A stretch of DNA of 29,839 bases, from positions 1-29,839 of the forward strand of contig JASHQO010000253.1 in assembly GCA_030039105.1 (NCBI GenBank). The letters run 5' to 3'. The notes beneath the pieces were generated by a model. That model saw only the letters and a program-made list of their open reading frames with translations, was not told the DNA's origin and made no database searches. This stretch comes from Xanthobacteraceae bacterium. Lineage in GTDB: Bacteria > Pseudomonadota > Alphaproteobacteria > Rhizobiales > Xanthobacteraceae. Every line of letters starts with the position of its first letter. Position 1 is the first letter of the stretch. Both the position numbers and the translations under genes were made by a program. Shown piece after piece: positions 23,349-29,839 of this stretch.

Positions 23349-25022
23349 TCACAAAACGACGGCACCGGGATCGATCGAGCCCACCCTCTCGCCGTCGGCG
23401 AGAATGTTCTCGGACGGCACTATGATCGTCCAACAGACGCCGTCCGGATCATGGTCGAAGCTCGCGGTGCCCTGCAGCGTCGCCGGCACGATATTGGTGA
23501 TCACCAGGTGGCCGAAGCCGTGGCTTTGCGGCTTGGCGACCGGCGGGCCGCCGCGTTCCCGCCAGCGAATGAGCAAATTGCGGCCGGCGACGATCTGCCA
23601 TTCGAGCTTGACCGTGCCGCCATGCGCCGAGAACGCCCCATACTTCGCGGCGTTGGTGCCGAGCTCGTACAACGCCATGCCGATCAACTCGGCGGCCTGC
23701 GGATTGAGGCGCAGTCCCGATTTTTCGAGACCCGGATCTTTGTCAATTCTCCGAAACGGCGACAATTGCGTCCCGATCAGATCGCGAAAATCCGTGCTGT
23801 GCCAGGCGTCGCTGACAAGAAGGTCGTGGGTTTCGGCCAGCGCGCGCAGGCGTGCGTCAAATGCCATTTCGAGATCGCCGATATTGTCCGCCCTGCGGAT
23901 GGCTTGCCGGACCATGCCTTGCACGACGGCGAGAAGATTCTTCGACCGGTGCGTCAGCTCGCGCGTCAGGAGCCTGAGGTGCTCCTCGCGGCGCCGGCGC
24001 GTCGCCACATCGGCGCTCAGCACCAGGCTGGGAACAGAAATGCTGATCATGAAGGCAAGCAGAAGCAGGAATGAATCGTTGATGTCATTGCGGGCAAACG
24101 GCCCGCCGCTGTAGAGCGTGTCCCACACCGCAAAGCCAGCCAGGATCAGCGCCACCGTGGCGGTATCGCGCTGATTGCGGTAGAGCGCGGCCCACATCAG
24201 CGGACCGATCGACAGAAACGCCAGCCAGCCTTCATCGGCGGCCAGCGGAACGAGCGGGCTGAATGCGATCAGGCCGACGGCAATCGCAGCGCCGAAGATC
24301 GCGCCGGCCTCCCGCAATTGCGACTGCGCCAAGGCACGCCGGTCGATCGCCCACAGCATCATAACCGGCGCAACCAGCAGGGCGCCGGTCAAATCGCCCA
24401 TCCACCAGGTCGTCCAGATCGTGGCGAATCTCGACCAATCAGCAAACCCAGCCAGGCTCAAGGCGACCACGCCGACGGTGGCGCTGACGGCCGTGCTCGG
24501 CGTGAAGCAAAACAGCGCAAATCGAGCGACGCCGGCAGGCGTATCGAACGTCCGCAGCCCGTTCGACCAGCGATTCACCAGGTACGCTCCCAGCAGGCAT
24601 TCGAGCGTGTTGCCGCCGGCGATCGCCAATGAGGTGGCGAGCGAGCCCGCCGTCGTCGCGTTGGTAATGAAGGCGGCGACAAAAATGGCCGGCCATAGCC
24701 CGTAGCCGCGCAACAGCACGAGCGCCAGGGCAAAGCCGGTGGGCGGCCAGACCGGCGTCGCGCTTGGGTTGACCGATGCCACCGCGAGGCTGAGCTTCGC
24801 CACCGCGATATAGACGATCGCAACGCACAAAAGCTCCGCGACCTGCTTCAGCAGGCGGTGCATGTCAGATGACGTCAACCCCCGCGCTCTCTCAAACAAC
24901 AGGGCGGCCCGGTTCCCGGCCGTCGGCCGCGCTATGTGGTCGGAATTCATGATACCCTGCTTGGGTCCCCGGCCGCGCCGAAACGCGACCACCGCGTGCC
25001 GTGCGATGCGCGCGAGAATCAT
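23349..25022 (-). CDS. MASE1-domain sensor histidine kinase of the HWE family
   Basis: A 557-aa membrane sensor kinase. Residues about 55-335 form an eight-helix MASE1 sensory domain, with VWPPTGFALALVLLRGYGLWP typical. The dimerisation/phosphoacceptor helix has H358 in ELTHRSKNLLAVVQG. The ATPase domain has the N-box ELGTNAAKYGA (N457), the WRERGGPPV block with the W-x-E that names the HWE family, and a GFGHLVI glycine box. The family's usual N-box histidine is Tyr452 here. No response regulator is adjacent, so it is an orphan. The signal is unknown. ATG 25022 has GGAGGG 12 bases upstream. ATG 24950 and ATG 24863, just before the first helix, are alternatives. Confidence 0.9.
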   Translation of the reverse strand: MILARIARHAVVAFRRGRGPKQGIMNSDHIARPTAGNRAALLFERARGLTSSDMHRLLKQVAELLCVAIVYIAVAKLSLAVASVNPSATPVWPPTGFALALVLLRGYGLWPAIFVAAFITNATTAGSLATSLAIAGGNTLECLLGAYLVNRWSNGLRTFDTPAGVARFALFCFTPSTAVSATVGVVALSLAGFADWSRFATIWTTWWMGDLTGALLVAPVMMLWAIDRRALAQSQLREAGAIFGAAIAVGLIAFSPLVPLAADEGWLAFLSIGPLMWAALYRNQRDTATVALILAGFAVWDTLYSGGPFARNDINDSFLLLLAFMISISVPSLVLSADVATRRRREEHLRLLTRELTHRSKNLLAVVQGMVRQAIRRADNIGDLEMAFDARLRALAETHDLLVSDAWHSTDFRDLIGTQLSPFRRIDKDPGLEKSGLRLNPQAAELIGMALYELGTNAAKYGAFSAHGGTVKLEWQIVAGRNLLIRWRERGGPPVAKPQSHGFGHLVITNIVPATLQGTASFDHDPDGVCWTIIVPSENILADGERVGSIDPGAVVL

Positions 25023-25145
25023 CGCTCAAAATTGCCCTCCATTTCGCTGATGCCCAAGAGCCAATTCAAATAAATGTTGAAGACGACAAGCTGCGGCAGC
25101 AGATTGCCCCGGCAGCAAAGTTCCACCATTGGAACTCGTCGCCCT

Positions 25146-26462
25146 CTACTGAGGCTCTTTGCCGGTATAGCGCAACACGAACAGTCCCCACTTGTCGTCG
25201 TTCATGTAGATGTTGCCGCGGGCGTCGACGGCAAGCTCTTCACTCCAGTCGATTGGCGATGCGTGGGCGCCCGATTGACCCGGCAGATCGGGGCGCTCCG
25301 GCGGCATGAAGTAGCCGACCTCCTTGGGCAATCGTGGGTCGCTGATGTCGAAGATGCGAAGCCCTGCATTGAACCAGGCGACGTCGATCAACTTGCCGGG
25401 CAGCGCAATCGCCGGATTGTGGATTTCCTGGCTGGTATTGTGCGGCCCGAAGCGTCCGCCCTTGTCGCAGAAATCCTTGTAAGGCGCGTCCGCCGGCGGC
25501 ACCGGCGTCGGAAAGATCGAAATCAGCCGCGGCTTCGCCGGATCGGCATTGTCGATCATGCCGGCGAAGTTCAGGCCGTTGTCTTCGCATTTCTCCTTCT
25601 GCGCCTCGGAACTGACATAGAGCAGCTTGCGATCCCACAGCGGCAGTACGGTATGAACCGACTGCATGCCGACACTGGCGAACGGCTCGGTGATGTGGAG
25701 CTTGCCGATGAGCTTCGGATTGCTCGGATCGGAAATATCGAGATTGACCACGTCCGGAGTGTAGCCGAACGACGCCATCTTGCCGTCGGGACTGACATTG
25801 ACCGGCCCGTGGAAGCCTTCCGGATAAGGCGAGGCCGGCTCGCCATCCTTCTGGCCGGGCTGCCACCACTTGCCGACTTCCTTCGGATGGGCCGGATCGC
25901 TGACATCGAGGATCACCATGATGTGCAATTTGAAGCCCGGATAGCTGGTCGAAAGATAGGCGTATTTGCCGCCCGGGTAGGAGTTGCGATGGGCGCCGGT
26001 GGCGCCGCCCATCCACGAACCGATCTGCTTGGGATTTTCCGGGTCGGAAATGTCCCACAGCAGGATCGCCGGCTTCGGGTCCTTCTGCGGCGCAAAGCTG
26101 TTGAGCGAAGTGATCATCAGGTCGTCATGGAGCGTCACCTGGGCGGTGAGGATGCTCTTATCGTCGGTCTCATAAGGGATGAACTTCACATAGCGCGGGT
26201 TGGTCGGATCGGTGACGTCAACGATGCTCCAGCCCTGATTGAAGGAATGGCCCATGTAGAGATACCACTTGTCGTCCGCTGTATGCTTGATGGCGATCTT
26301 GAAGCCGCCGAAGCGGCCGCCGAGTGCAGAGAAACCGATCTGCTTGACGCTCTCGGCCTGCGCGCCAGGCGGAAATGGATCGGCAATCACGCCGTCCGAC
26401 GCGATTGTCGCCAGGGAAACGGTCGCCAAAGCCGCCGCGAAATTTCGCAGTTTCATATGCAC
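25146..26462 (-). CDS. Secreted LVIVD-repeat beta-propeller protein
   Basis: A 438-aa protein with an N-terminal signal peptide (hydrophobic to about residue 24, then an A-D cleavage-like site). At least five repeats of the L/V-V-I-V-D type follow: WSIVDVTDPTNPRYV, LLWDISDPENPKQIG, VILDVSDPAHPKEVG, VNLDISDPSNPKLIG and RIFDISDPRLPKEVG. Such repeats form beta-propellers on the cell surface or in the periplasm, and the ligand is unknown. Two conserved His-containing stretches (GAHRNSYPGGKYAY, GPHNTSQEIHNPA) could bind metal. The start is GTG 26462, 6 bases after GGGAGG; ATG 26456 is nearly as good. It lies 26 bases behind the dehydrogenase gene and is the last gene of that operon. Confidence 0.88.
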   Translation of the reverse strand: MHMKLRNFAAALATVSLATIASDGVIADPFPPGAQAESVKQIGFSALGGRFGGFKIAIKHTADDKWYLYMGHSFNQGWSIVDVTDPTNPRYVKFIPYETDDKSILTAQVTLHDDLMITSLNSFAPQKDPKPAILLWDISDPENPKQIGSWMGGATGAHRNSYPGGKYAYLSTSYPGFKLHIMVILDVSDPAHPKEVGKWWQPGQKDGEPASPYPEGFHGPVNVSPDGKMASFGYTPDVVNLDISDPSNPKLIGKLHITEPFASVGMQSVHTVLPLWDRKLLYVSSEAQKEKCEDNGLNFAGMIDNADPAKPRLISIFPTPVPPADAPYKDFCDKGGRFGPHNTSQEIHNPAIALPGKLIDVAWFNAGLRIFDISDPRLPKEVGYFMPPERPDLPGQSGAHASPIDWSEELAVDARGNIYMNDDKWGLFVLRYTGKEPQ

Positions 26463-26488
26463 CCCATTCCTCCCGTCGCTCTTACGCT

Positions 26489-27370
26489 CTAGAATTTCTG
26501 CAGCATCGCCTCGCGAAAGAATTTTGGCAATTCGGCGAGATCGCCGTCGCCATAGTCGCCGTCAACTGCCGCCGACAGGGAGGCGAGCGTGCCGGCTGCG
26601 AGCGGCATCGGCACGCCGGTGAGCGCACCAGTCGCCACCGCCGACATCATATCCTTGCGCAGAGTGCGAATATCGAGCGTCATGTCGCTCTTGTTGCCCT
26701 TGAGGGTGTCAGCTTTGGCCTTGAGCCAGCCGCACGCGGTTGCGCTCTCTTGCAACACATCGACCATCAGATCGAGCGACAGGCCTTGCTGCAGGCCGAG
26801 CGCGAGCGATTCCGCGATCGCCTGGATGTAGGCGCCGAGCCCGAGATTGGCGGCAAGCTTCATGGCGTAGCCGCTGCCGTTGCCGCCCATGTGGACGATC
26901 CGGCGCGTCAATTTTTCCAGCACCGGGCGTGCCCGCTCGACATCTTCAGCCTTGCCGCCGACCATGGCGAACAGCGAGCCCGCCGATACTTGCGGAATCG
27001 TCCCGAGCACCGGCGCATCGATCAGCCGCGCGCCGCGCGCTTCGACGAGCGGCGCGAGTTCACGGCCGGTCGTCGGCTGCAGCGTGCTCATCTCGATGAA
27101 TAGTTTTCCGGCGACGTCGCGGCGGAGGAACCCATCATCGCCGACGAAGATTTTTCGCGCACCATGATCCTCCGTGATGCTGGAGATGACCGCGTCGGAC
27201 TGTGCCGCGACGTCGCCGGGCCCGGCGGCGATGCGCAAGCCCTCTGCTGCCAACGCCTGGTTCGCTTGCGTCTTCTGATCCCAGCCGATCAGGTCGAAGC
27301 TCTGCTGGCGCAGGCGACGCGACATCGCCGAGCCCATGCGGCCCAGCCCGACAATTCCGACCCTGATCAT
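26489..27370 (-). CDS. NAD(P)-dependent beta-hydroxyacid dehydrogenase (HIBADH-like)
   Basis: A 293-aa protein of the 3-hydroxyisobutyrate/6-phosphogluconate dehydrogenase family. The Rossmann motif GLGRMG is at 9-14, followed by the EMSTLQPTT segment and GNGSGYAMKLAAN with catalytic K171 and N175. The substrate-binding motif is DAPVLGT where most members have DAPVSGG, so the substrate may differ (other choices are a glyoxylate-reductase-like or imine-reductase-like activity). ATG 27370 (complement) follows GGGAGAAAATA; the longer frame extends into the neighbouring gene. It sits between the AI-2E-type gene (22 bases) and the LVIVD gene (26 bases), suggesting one transcript. Confidence 0.9.
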   Translation of the reverse strand: MIRVGIVGLGRMGSAMSRRLRQQSFDLIGWDQKTQANQALAAEGLRIAAGPGDVAAQSDAVISSITEDHGARKIFVGDDGFLRRDVAGKLFIEMSTLQPTTGRELAPLVEARGARLIDAPVLGTIPQVSAGSLFAMVGGKAEDVERARPVLEKLTRRIVHMGGNGSGYAMKLAANLGLGAYIQAIAESLALGLQQGLSLDLMVDVLQESATACGWLKAKADTLKGNKSDMTLDIRTLRKDMMSAVATGALTGVPMPLAAGTLASLSAAVDGDYGDGDLAELPKFFREAMLQKF

Positions 27371-27392
27371 TATTTTCTCCCGGCGAGAATTT

Positions 27393-28505
27393 CTATTCGA
27401 GTAGTGAGGCCCTGTCGGCCGGGCCAATCGCTGTTACGCCGTCGCGCCACCACACCATCAGTAGCTGCCAGGCGATCGAGAGCACGATGGGACCGATGAA
27501 CAGGCCGAGAATGCCATGAACGATCGTGCCGCCGAGAACGCCGACCAGGATTACCGGCATCGGCGTGGTCAACCCCTTGGCCATCACGAACGGCCGCAAC
27601 AGGTTATCCAACAAAGAAACCGGCACCATGTAGAGGATGAACAGCACAAACTCCGTCGTCGTCGGCAGGCCGAACCAACTCCATATCATGAGAGGCAGGA
27701 GAACGATCCATGCACCGATTTGAATGACGCCGAAGAACAGCACCAGAAAGCTCAATACGCCGGCAGCCGGCACTTTCGCGACTAGCATGCCCATCCCGGC
27801 AAGGAGCGCCTGCAGCAAGGCAATTCCGATGACGCCGCGCGAGACGTTACGGATGGTGGCGCCCGCCAACACCAGAAACTCTTCGCCGCGTTCGGTGGCG
27901 AGCAGGCGCAACACGTGCTTCGCGCTCTCCACCAGTGCCGGACCGGGGACGAACAAAAACCCGGCGATGATCGTCGCAATGATGAATTTGAGCAGGCCCA
28001 GGCTGACCTGGCCGGCAATGGTGAGCAAGGGGATGGCATAGGGTCTGAGCTCGGGCGCCCAGTCCTTCAGTGTTTGTATGAAATTACTCGAAGCTTCGGT
28101 CCAATATTCATAGAGCGGTTGTCCGATCACTGGCCAGCTCTGCAAACCGGGAGGCGGTATCGGGATGACCGGCTGGCCGACCTTGAAAGCCTCGATCTTC
28201 GCGTGAGTGAAGTCGACCAGGCTGTAGCCGAGCCTGCTGGCCGGGCCGAAGATAATGAGCAGAATGAGGATGGTGACGAGGGCCGCGGCGAGTGGCCGAT
28301 AGCGCAGCCGCGCCGCCAACCAATCGAACGCGGGATAGAGCGCCACCGCGAGGATGACGCTCCACACGATGATGGTCAGAAACGGCGCGATCAGAATCAG
28401 CGTCCAGTAGCACAGGACGGCCAGGCAACCGATGCGGACGGCTAAGATGATAATCGTCCGCGTCGAGCGGTCGGACGCTGAAAATTCTGGCAACTGCTCG
28501 CTCAC
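27393..28505 (-). CDS. AI-2E family (TqsA/PerM-like) membrane transporter
   Basis: A 370-aa polytopic membrane protein. Hydrophobic segments fit the eight-helix AI-2E family layout. An N-terminal helix pair (about 20-60) leads to a soluble loop containing IPIPPPGLQSWPVIG. A C-terminal helix bundle follows, with FGVIQIGAWIVLLPLMIWSW and LGLFIGPIVLSIAW. Members include TqsA, implicated in autoinducer-2 export, and Na+/H+ antiporters; most are uncharacterised. The start is uncertain. GTG 28505 (or GTG 28511) follows a GGGGTGG stretch, while the longer reading frame upstream is low-complexity sequence from the intergenic hairpin region and was rejected. It is the first gene of a probable three-gene operon. 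Confidence 0.88.
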   Translation of the reverse strand: MSEQLPEFSASDRSTRTIIILAVRIGCLAVLCYWTLILIAPFLTIIVWSVILAVALYPAFDWLAARLRYRPLAAALVTILILLIIFGPASRLGYSLVDFTHAKIEAFKVGQPVIPIPPPGLQSWPVIGQPLYEYWTEASSNFIQTLKDWAPELRPYAIPLLTIAGQVSLGLLKFIIATIIAGFLFVPGPALVESAKHVLRLLATERGEEFLVLAGATIRNVSRGVIGIALLQALLAGMGMLVAKVPAAGVLSFLVLFFGVIQIGAWIVLLPLMIWSWFGLPTTTEFVLFILYMVPVSLLDNLLRPFVMAKGLTTPMPVILVGVLGGTIVHGILGLFIGPIVLSIAWQLLMVWWRDGVTAIGPADRASLLE

Positions 28506-28554
28506 GGCCACCCCGCAGAGACGCTGAAGCTTGGCCGCAAGCTTAAGCCGGCGG

Positions 28555-28589
28555 CGCCGGCGCGTCCAATTTGCGCGGACGCGCCGGCG
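28555..28589 (-). terminator. Terminator-like hairpin after the small secreted protein gene
   Basis: Arms CGCCGGCGCGTCC (28555-28567) and GGACGCGCCGGCG (28577-28589) pair perfectly over 13 bp with a 9-base loop. It lies 11 bases beyond the stop of the - strand gene at 28601. No T-run follows on either strand, so Rho-independent termination is only possible, not shown. The AI-2E-family gene starts 50 bases further on. Confidence 0.55.
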
Positions 28590-28600
28590 GCCGACTGGGG

Positions 28601-28972
28601 TTAGCGATACACCCGGTGGTGCCGCGGCGGCAGAGGTGGCGGGGGCGGCGGCGGCACGAAGCGCTGCCACACGGCGCCGCGGTCAAATTGAATAGAGTTG
28701 CCGTCCGGCGAATAGATCGCCCCCTCGCCCCAGGCGTCGACCCACATGTGGCCGGGCCAGTCGATCCAGGCTCGCGAGGATGCGCCGGCCTCGTTGGTCA
28801 GATTGACGTCCCAGCCGTTCTGGGTGACGAAGGCCAACGCGCCCGGCGCCGAAGACATGCAGCCCTGCACACAGACGAATTGGCCGGACAGATCGACGTA
28901 CGGCTGAGCCGACGCGCCGGTCGCTCCAAAAGCGAACAACGCTCCCAGCACGCAAAACATACGTTTCATCAT
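28601..28972 (-). CDS. Small secreted protein with proline-rich tail
   Basis: A 123-aa protein with a clear signal peptide (MMKRMFCVLGALFAFGATGA, cleavage after ASA). The mature domain of about 80 residues begins with YVDLSGQFVCVQGC, whose Cys pair probably forms a disulfide, followed by a tryptophan-rich middle (WIDWPGHMWVDAWGEG). The C-terminus is a run of prolines, then RHHRVYR. I know of similar hypothetical proteins in rhizobial relatives but no function. The ATG at 28972 follows GAAGGAG at 5-base spacing; the longer frame upstream was rejected. Confidence 0.8.
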   Translation of the reverse strand: MMKRMFCVLGALFAFGATGASAQPYVDLSGQFVCVQGCMSSAPGALAFVTQNGWDVNLTNEAGASSRAWIDWPGHMWVDAWGEGAIYSPDGNSIQFDRGAVWQRFVPPPPPPPLPPRHHRVYR

Positions 28973-29254
28973 ATGAACTCCTTCTGCTACGCGCCAAAAT
29001 CTAGGCAGCCGCCCAAACTCCGACATTGACGCACGTCACACTTTGCCCGCCTCCGAGGCGGCTAGCATGCCGAAATATCGGTATCTTTCCATAACAAAAT
29101 GGCGGCCTTTTGCGACGTTTCGTCGTCATATTTAATGCAATGTTCGAGCGTTTTTGTGTTGGAGAGACTGTGTTGCTGCGCCCCGACCGGCGGAATAAAG
29201 ACAGCCCGGCAACTGTTTTATTCAAACGTCCTGCCAACCGTTCAGGAGCCGATC
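28973..29254. promoter_or_regulatory. Divergent intergenic region between two secreted-protein genes
   Basis: This 282-base gap is the longest in the window. It must hold promoters for the - strand protein and the + strand DUF3551 gene. Part of it (about 29085-29160) is AT-rich compared with the surroundings. A small hairpin, CCGCCT-CCG-AGGCGG, lies near 29048-29062. AGGAG at 29244-29248 is the DUF3551 ribosome site. I saw no convincing -35/-10 pair. The reading frames that cross the gap lack coding character. Confidence 0.4.
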
Positions 29255-29512
29255 ATGAAAGGCCTGATCTTAACCCTGGGACTTTTCGCCACCGCTGCAA
29301 TGTCCGCTACGCCGGCCGCAGCGCAGAATTATCCATGGTGTGCGCTCTACAGCGGCGGCAGCGTCGGTGGCGGCCGCAATTGCGGCTTCACCACCTTCGA
29401 GCAGTGCATGGCGACGGTCAGCGGCATCGGCGGCAGTTGCTTCCAGAATACCCAGTATCAGCCGCCTCCCGGCCCGCACGCCAAGCCGAAACATAGGCAG
29501 CCGAACGACTGA
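29255..29512 (+). CDS. DUF3551 family secreted protein
   Basis: An 85-aa protein with a signal peptide (MKGLILTLGLFATAAMSATP, cleavage after AAA). The mature part starts QNYPWCALYSGGSVGGGRNCGFTTFEQC in outline and continues to GGSCFQNTQYQPP. This matches DUF3551, small periplasmic proteins frequent in Bradyrhizobium and relatives. Four mature cysteines probably form two disulfides. The function is unknown. ATG 29255 was chosen because AGGAG sits 6 bases upstream and the signal peptide begins there; the longer frame upstream is not conserved in character. Confidence 0.9.
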   Translation: MKGLILTLGLFATAAMSATPAAAQNYPWCALYSGGSVGGGRNCGFTTFEQCMATVSGIGGSCFQNTQYQPPPGPHAKPKHRQPND

Positions 29513-29588
29513 CTGCGGTGGCTGACCGCGACCTCTATCAGATGACAGCCGCCGGAACGATGATTGAGTAGTCCGCCGGAAGGCTGAC

Positions 29589-29605
29589 CGCGGGATTAAC
29601 CCGCG
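29589..29605 (+). terminator. Short hairpin between the DUF3551 and HdeA-like genes
   Basis: A CGCGGG-ATTAA-CCCGCG perfect 6-bp hairpin lies 76 bases after the DUF3551 stop and 53 bases before the next start. A C-rich rather than T-rich stretch follows, so a terminator role is weakly supported. Confidence 0.3.
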
Positions 29606-29658
29606 CCCCGGGCTCTGGTAAATTAGCCTCCGCATCCACCGACGCTGGGGAACGAGCG

Positions 29659-29839
29659 ATGAAATTCCGACTTTTCACATCATGTCTGCTGTCGGCTGTC
29701 ATGCTGACGACGATCGCTCAAGCTCAAGTGACCGTCGACGTTGCCAAGATTTCCTGTAAGCAATTTCTGCTCGACACCGTGGCGCCAACCAAATTGGTCG
29801 CGCTCTGGCTCAGCGGTTATTACAATGGCGAGCGGGGCA
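29659..29839 (+). CDS. HdeA/HdeB-family periplasmic protein, N-terminal part
   Basis: The first 60 codons of a protein cut by the window end. A signal peptide (MKFRLFTSCLLSAVMLTTIA, cleavage near AQA) is followed by VDVAKISCKQFLLD and LWLSGYYNGERG. This is the HdeA family pattern D-x-x-x-x-x-C-x-x-F-L, then A-L-W-L-S-G-Y-Y-N-G. HdeA in E. coli is an acid-activated periplasmic chaperone; in alphaproteobacteria the family is widespread and its role less clear. ATG 29659 starts the signal peptide. The second cysteine expected for the disulfide lies beyond the window. Confidence 0.88.
   Translation, partial: MKFRLFTSCLLSAVMLTTIAQAQVTVDVAKISCKQFLLDTVAPTKLVALWLSGYYNGERG

Noticed and set aside
25023..25145. 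Gene or RNA between the histidine kinase and the LVIVD gene
   Set aside because: Only short frames with no coding features and no stable structure were seen.

Overview
The window (about 29.8 kb, GC-rich, codons strongly G/C-ending) looks like chromosomal DNA of an alphaproteobacterium. The best guess is a Hyphomicrobiales member near the Nitrobacteraceae/Xanthobacteraceae. The reasons are the style of the formate dehydrogenase and Liv operons, the DUF3551 and HdeA-like small secreted proteins, a MASE1-HWE histidine kinase, and intergenic palindromic repeats of a kind common in that group. I cannot name the species from sequence alone.

Region 1 (1-7207) is a selenocysteine and formate dehydrogenase locus on the + strand. 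It runs from the 3' end of the FDH catalytic subunit through the Fe-S subunit, the cytochrome b subunit, fdhE, selA, a Sel1-repeat gene, selB and selC (tRNA-Sec, anticodon TCA). The genes are tightly packed and several overlap. The selB reading frame has no stop before the tRNA. It runs in frame through all 96 nt of selC and stops 6 nt after it. selD and fdhD are not in the window.

Region 2 (7229-8449) is a three-gene + strand set directly behind selC: an unrecognised 130-aa protein, a DsrE-family protein with a conserved cysteine, and a GcvH-like (lipoyl-domain) protein. DsrE-type and lipoyl-carrier proteins are known partners in sulfur trafficking. Their position beside the selenocysteine genes makes this trio the best candidate here for an undescribed function.

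Region 3 (8624-19616) is a transport and catabolism block. A complete branched-chain-amino-acid-type (Liv/HAAT) ABC transporter is followed by two acyl-CoA-dehydrogenase-fold flavin monooxygenases, two luciferase-like (LLM) flavin monooxygenases, and a LigA-like/LigB-like extradiol dioxygenase pair. It reads as uptake plus oxidative ring attack on an unidentified aromatic or heterocyclic compound. No flavin reductase is present. The LigB-like protein keeps its metal ligands but has Leu where LigB has its catalytic His.

Region 4 (19829-23202) is assimilatory sulfate reduction: cysH (APS-reductase type), cysD and cysN. CysN carries a C-terminal DUF2061 membrane domain.

Region 5 (23349-28505) is on the - strand: a MASE1-HWE histidine kinase, a secreted LVIVD-repeat protein, a beta-hydroxyacid dehydrogenase and an AI-2E family membrane protein. 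The last three look like one operon. Region 6 (28601-29839) holds small secreted proteins: a proline-tailed protein (- strand), a DUF3551 protein and a truncated HdeA-like protein.

Three palindromic intergenic repeats (11438-11543, 17116-17197, 23199-23329) sit at gene ends. Two are copies of one family in opposite orientation. There is no sign of an insertion sequence, prophage or CRISPR array. No gap between genes exceeds about 280 bases.
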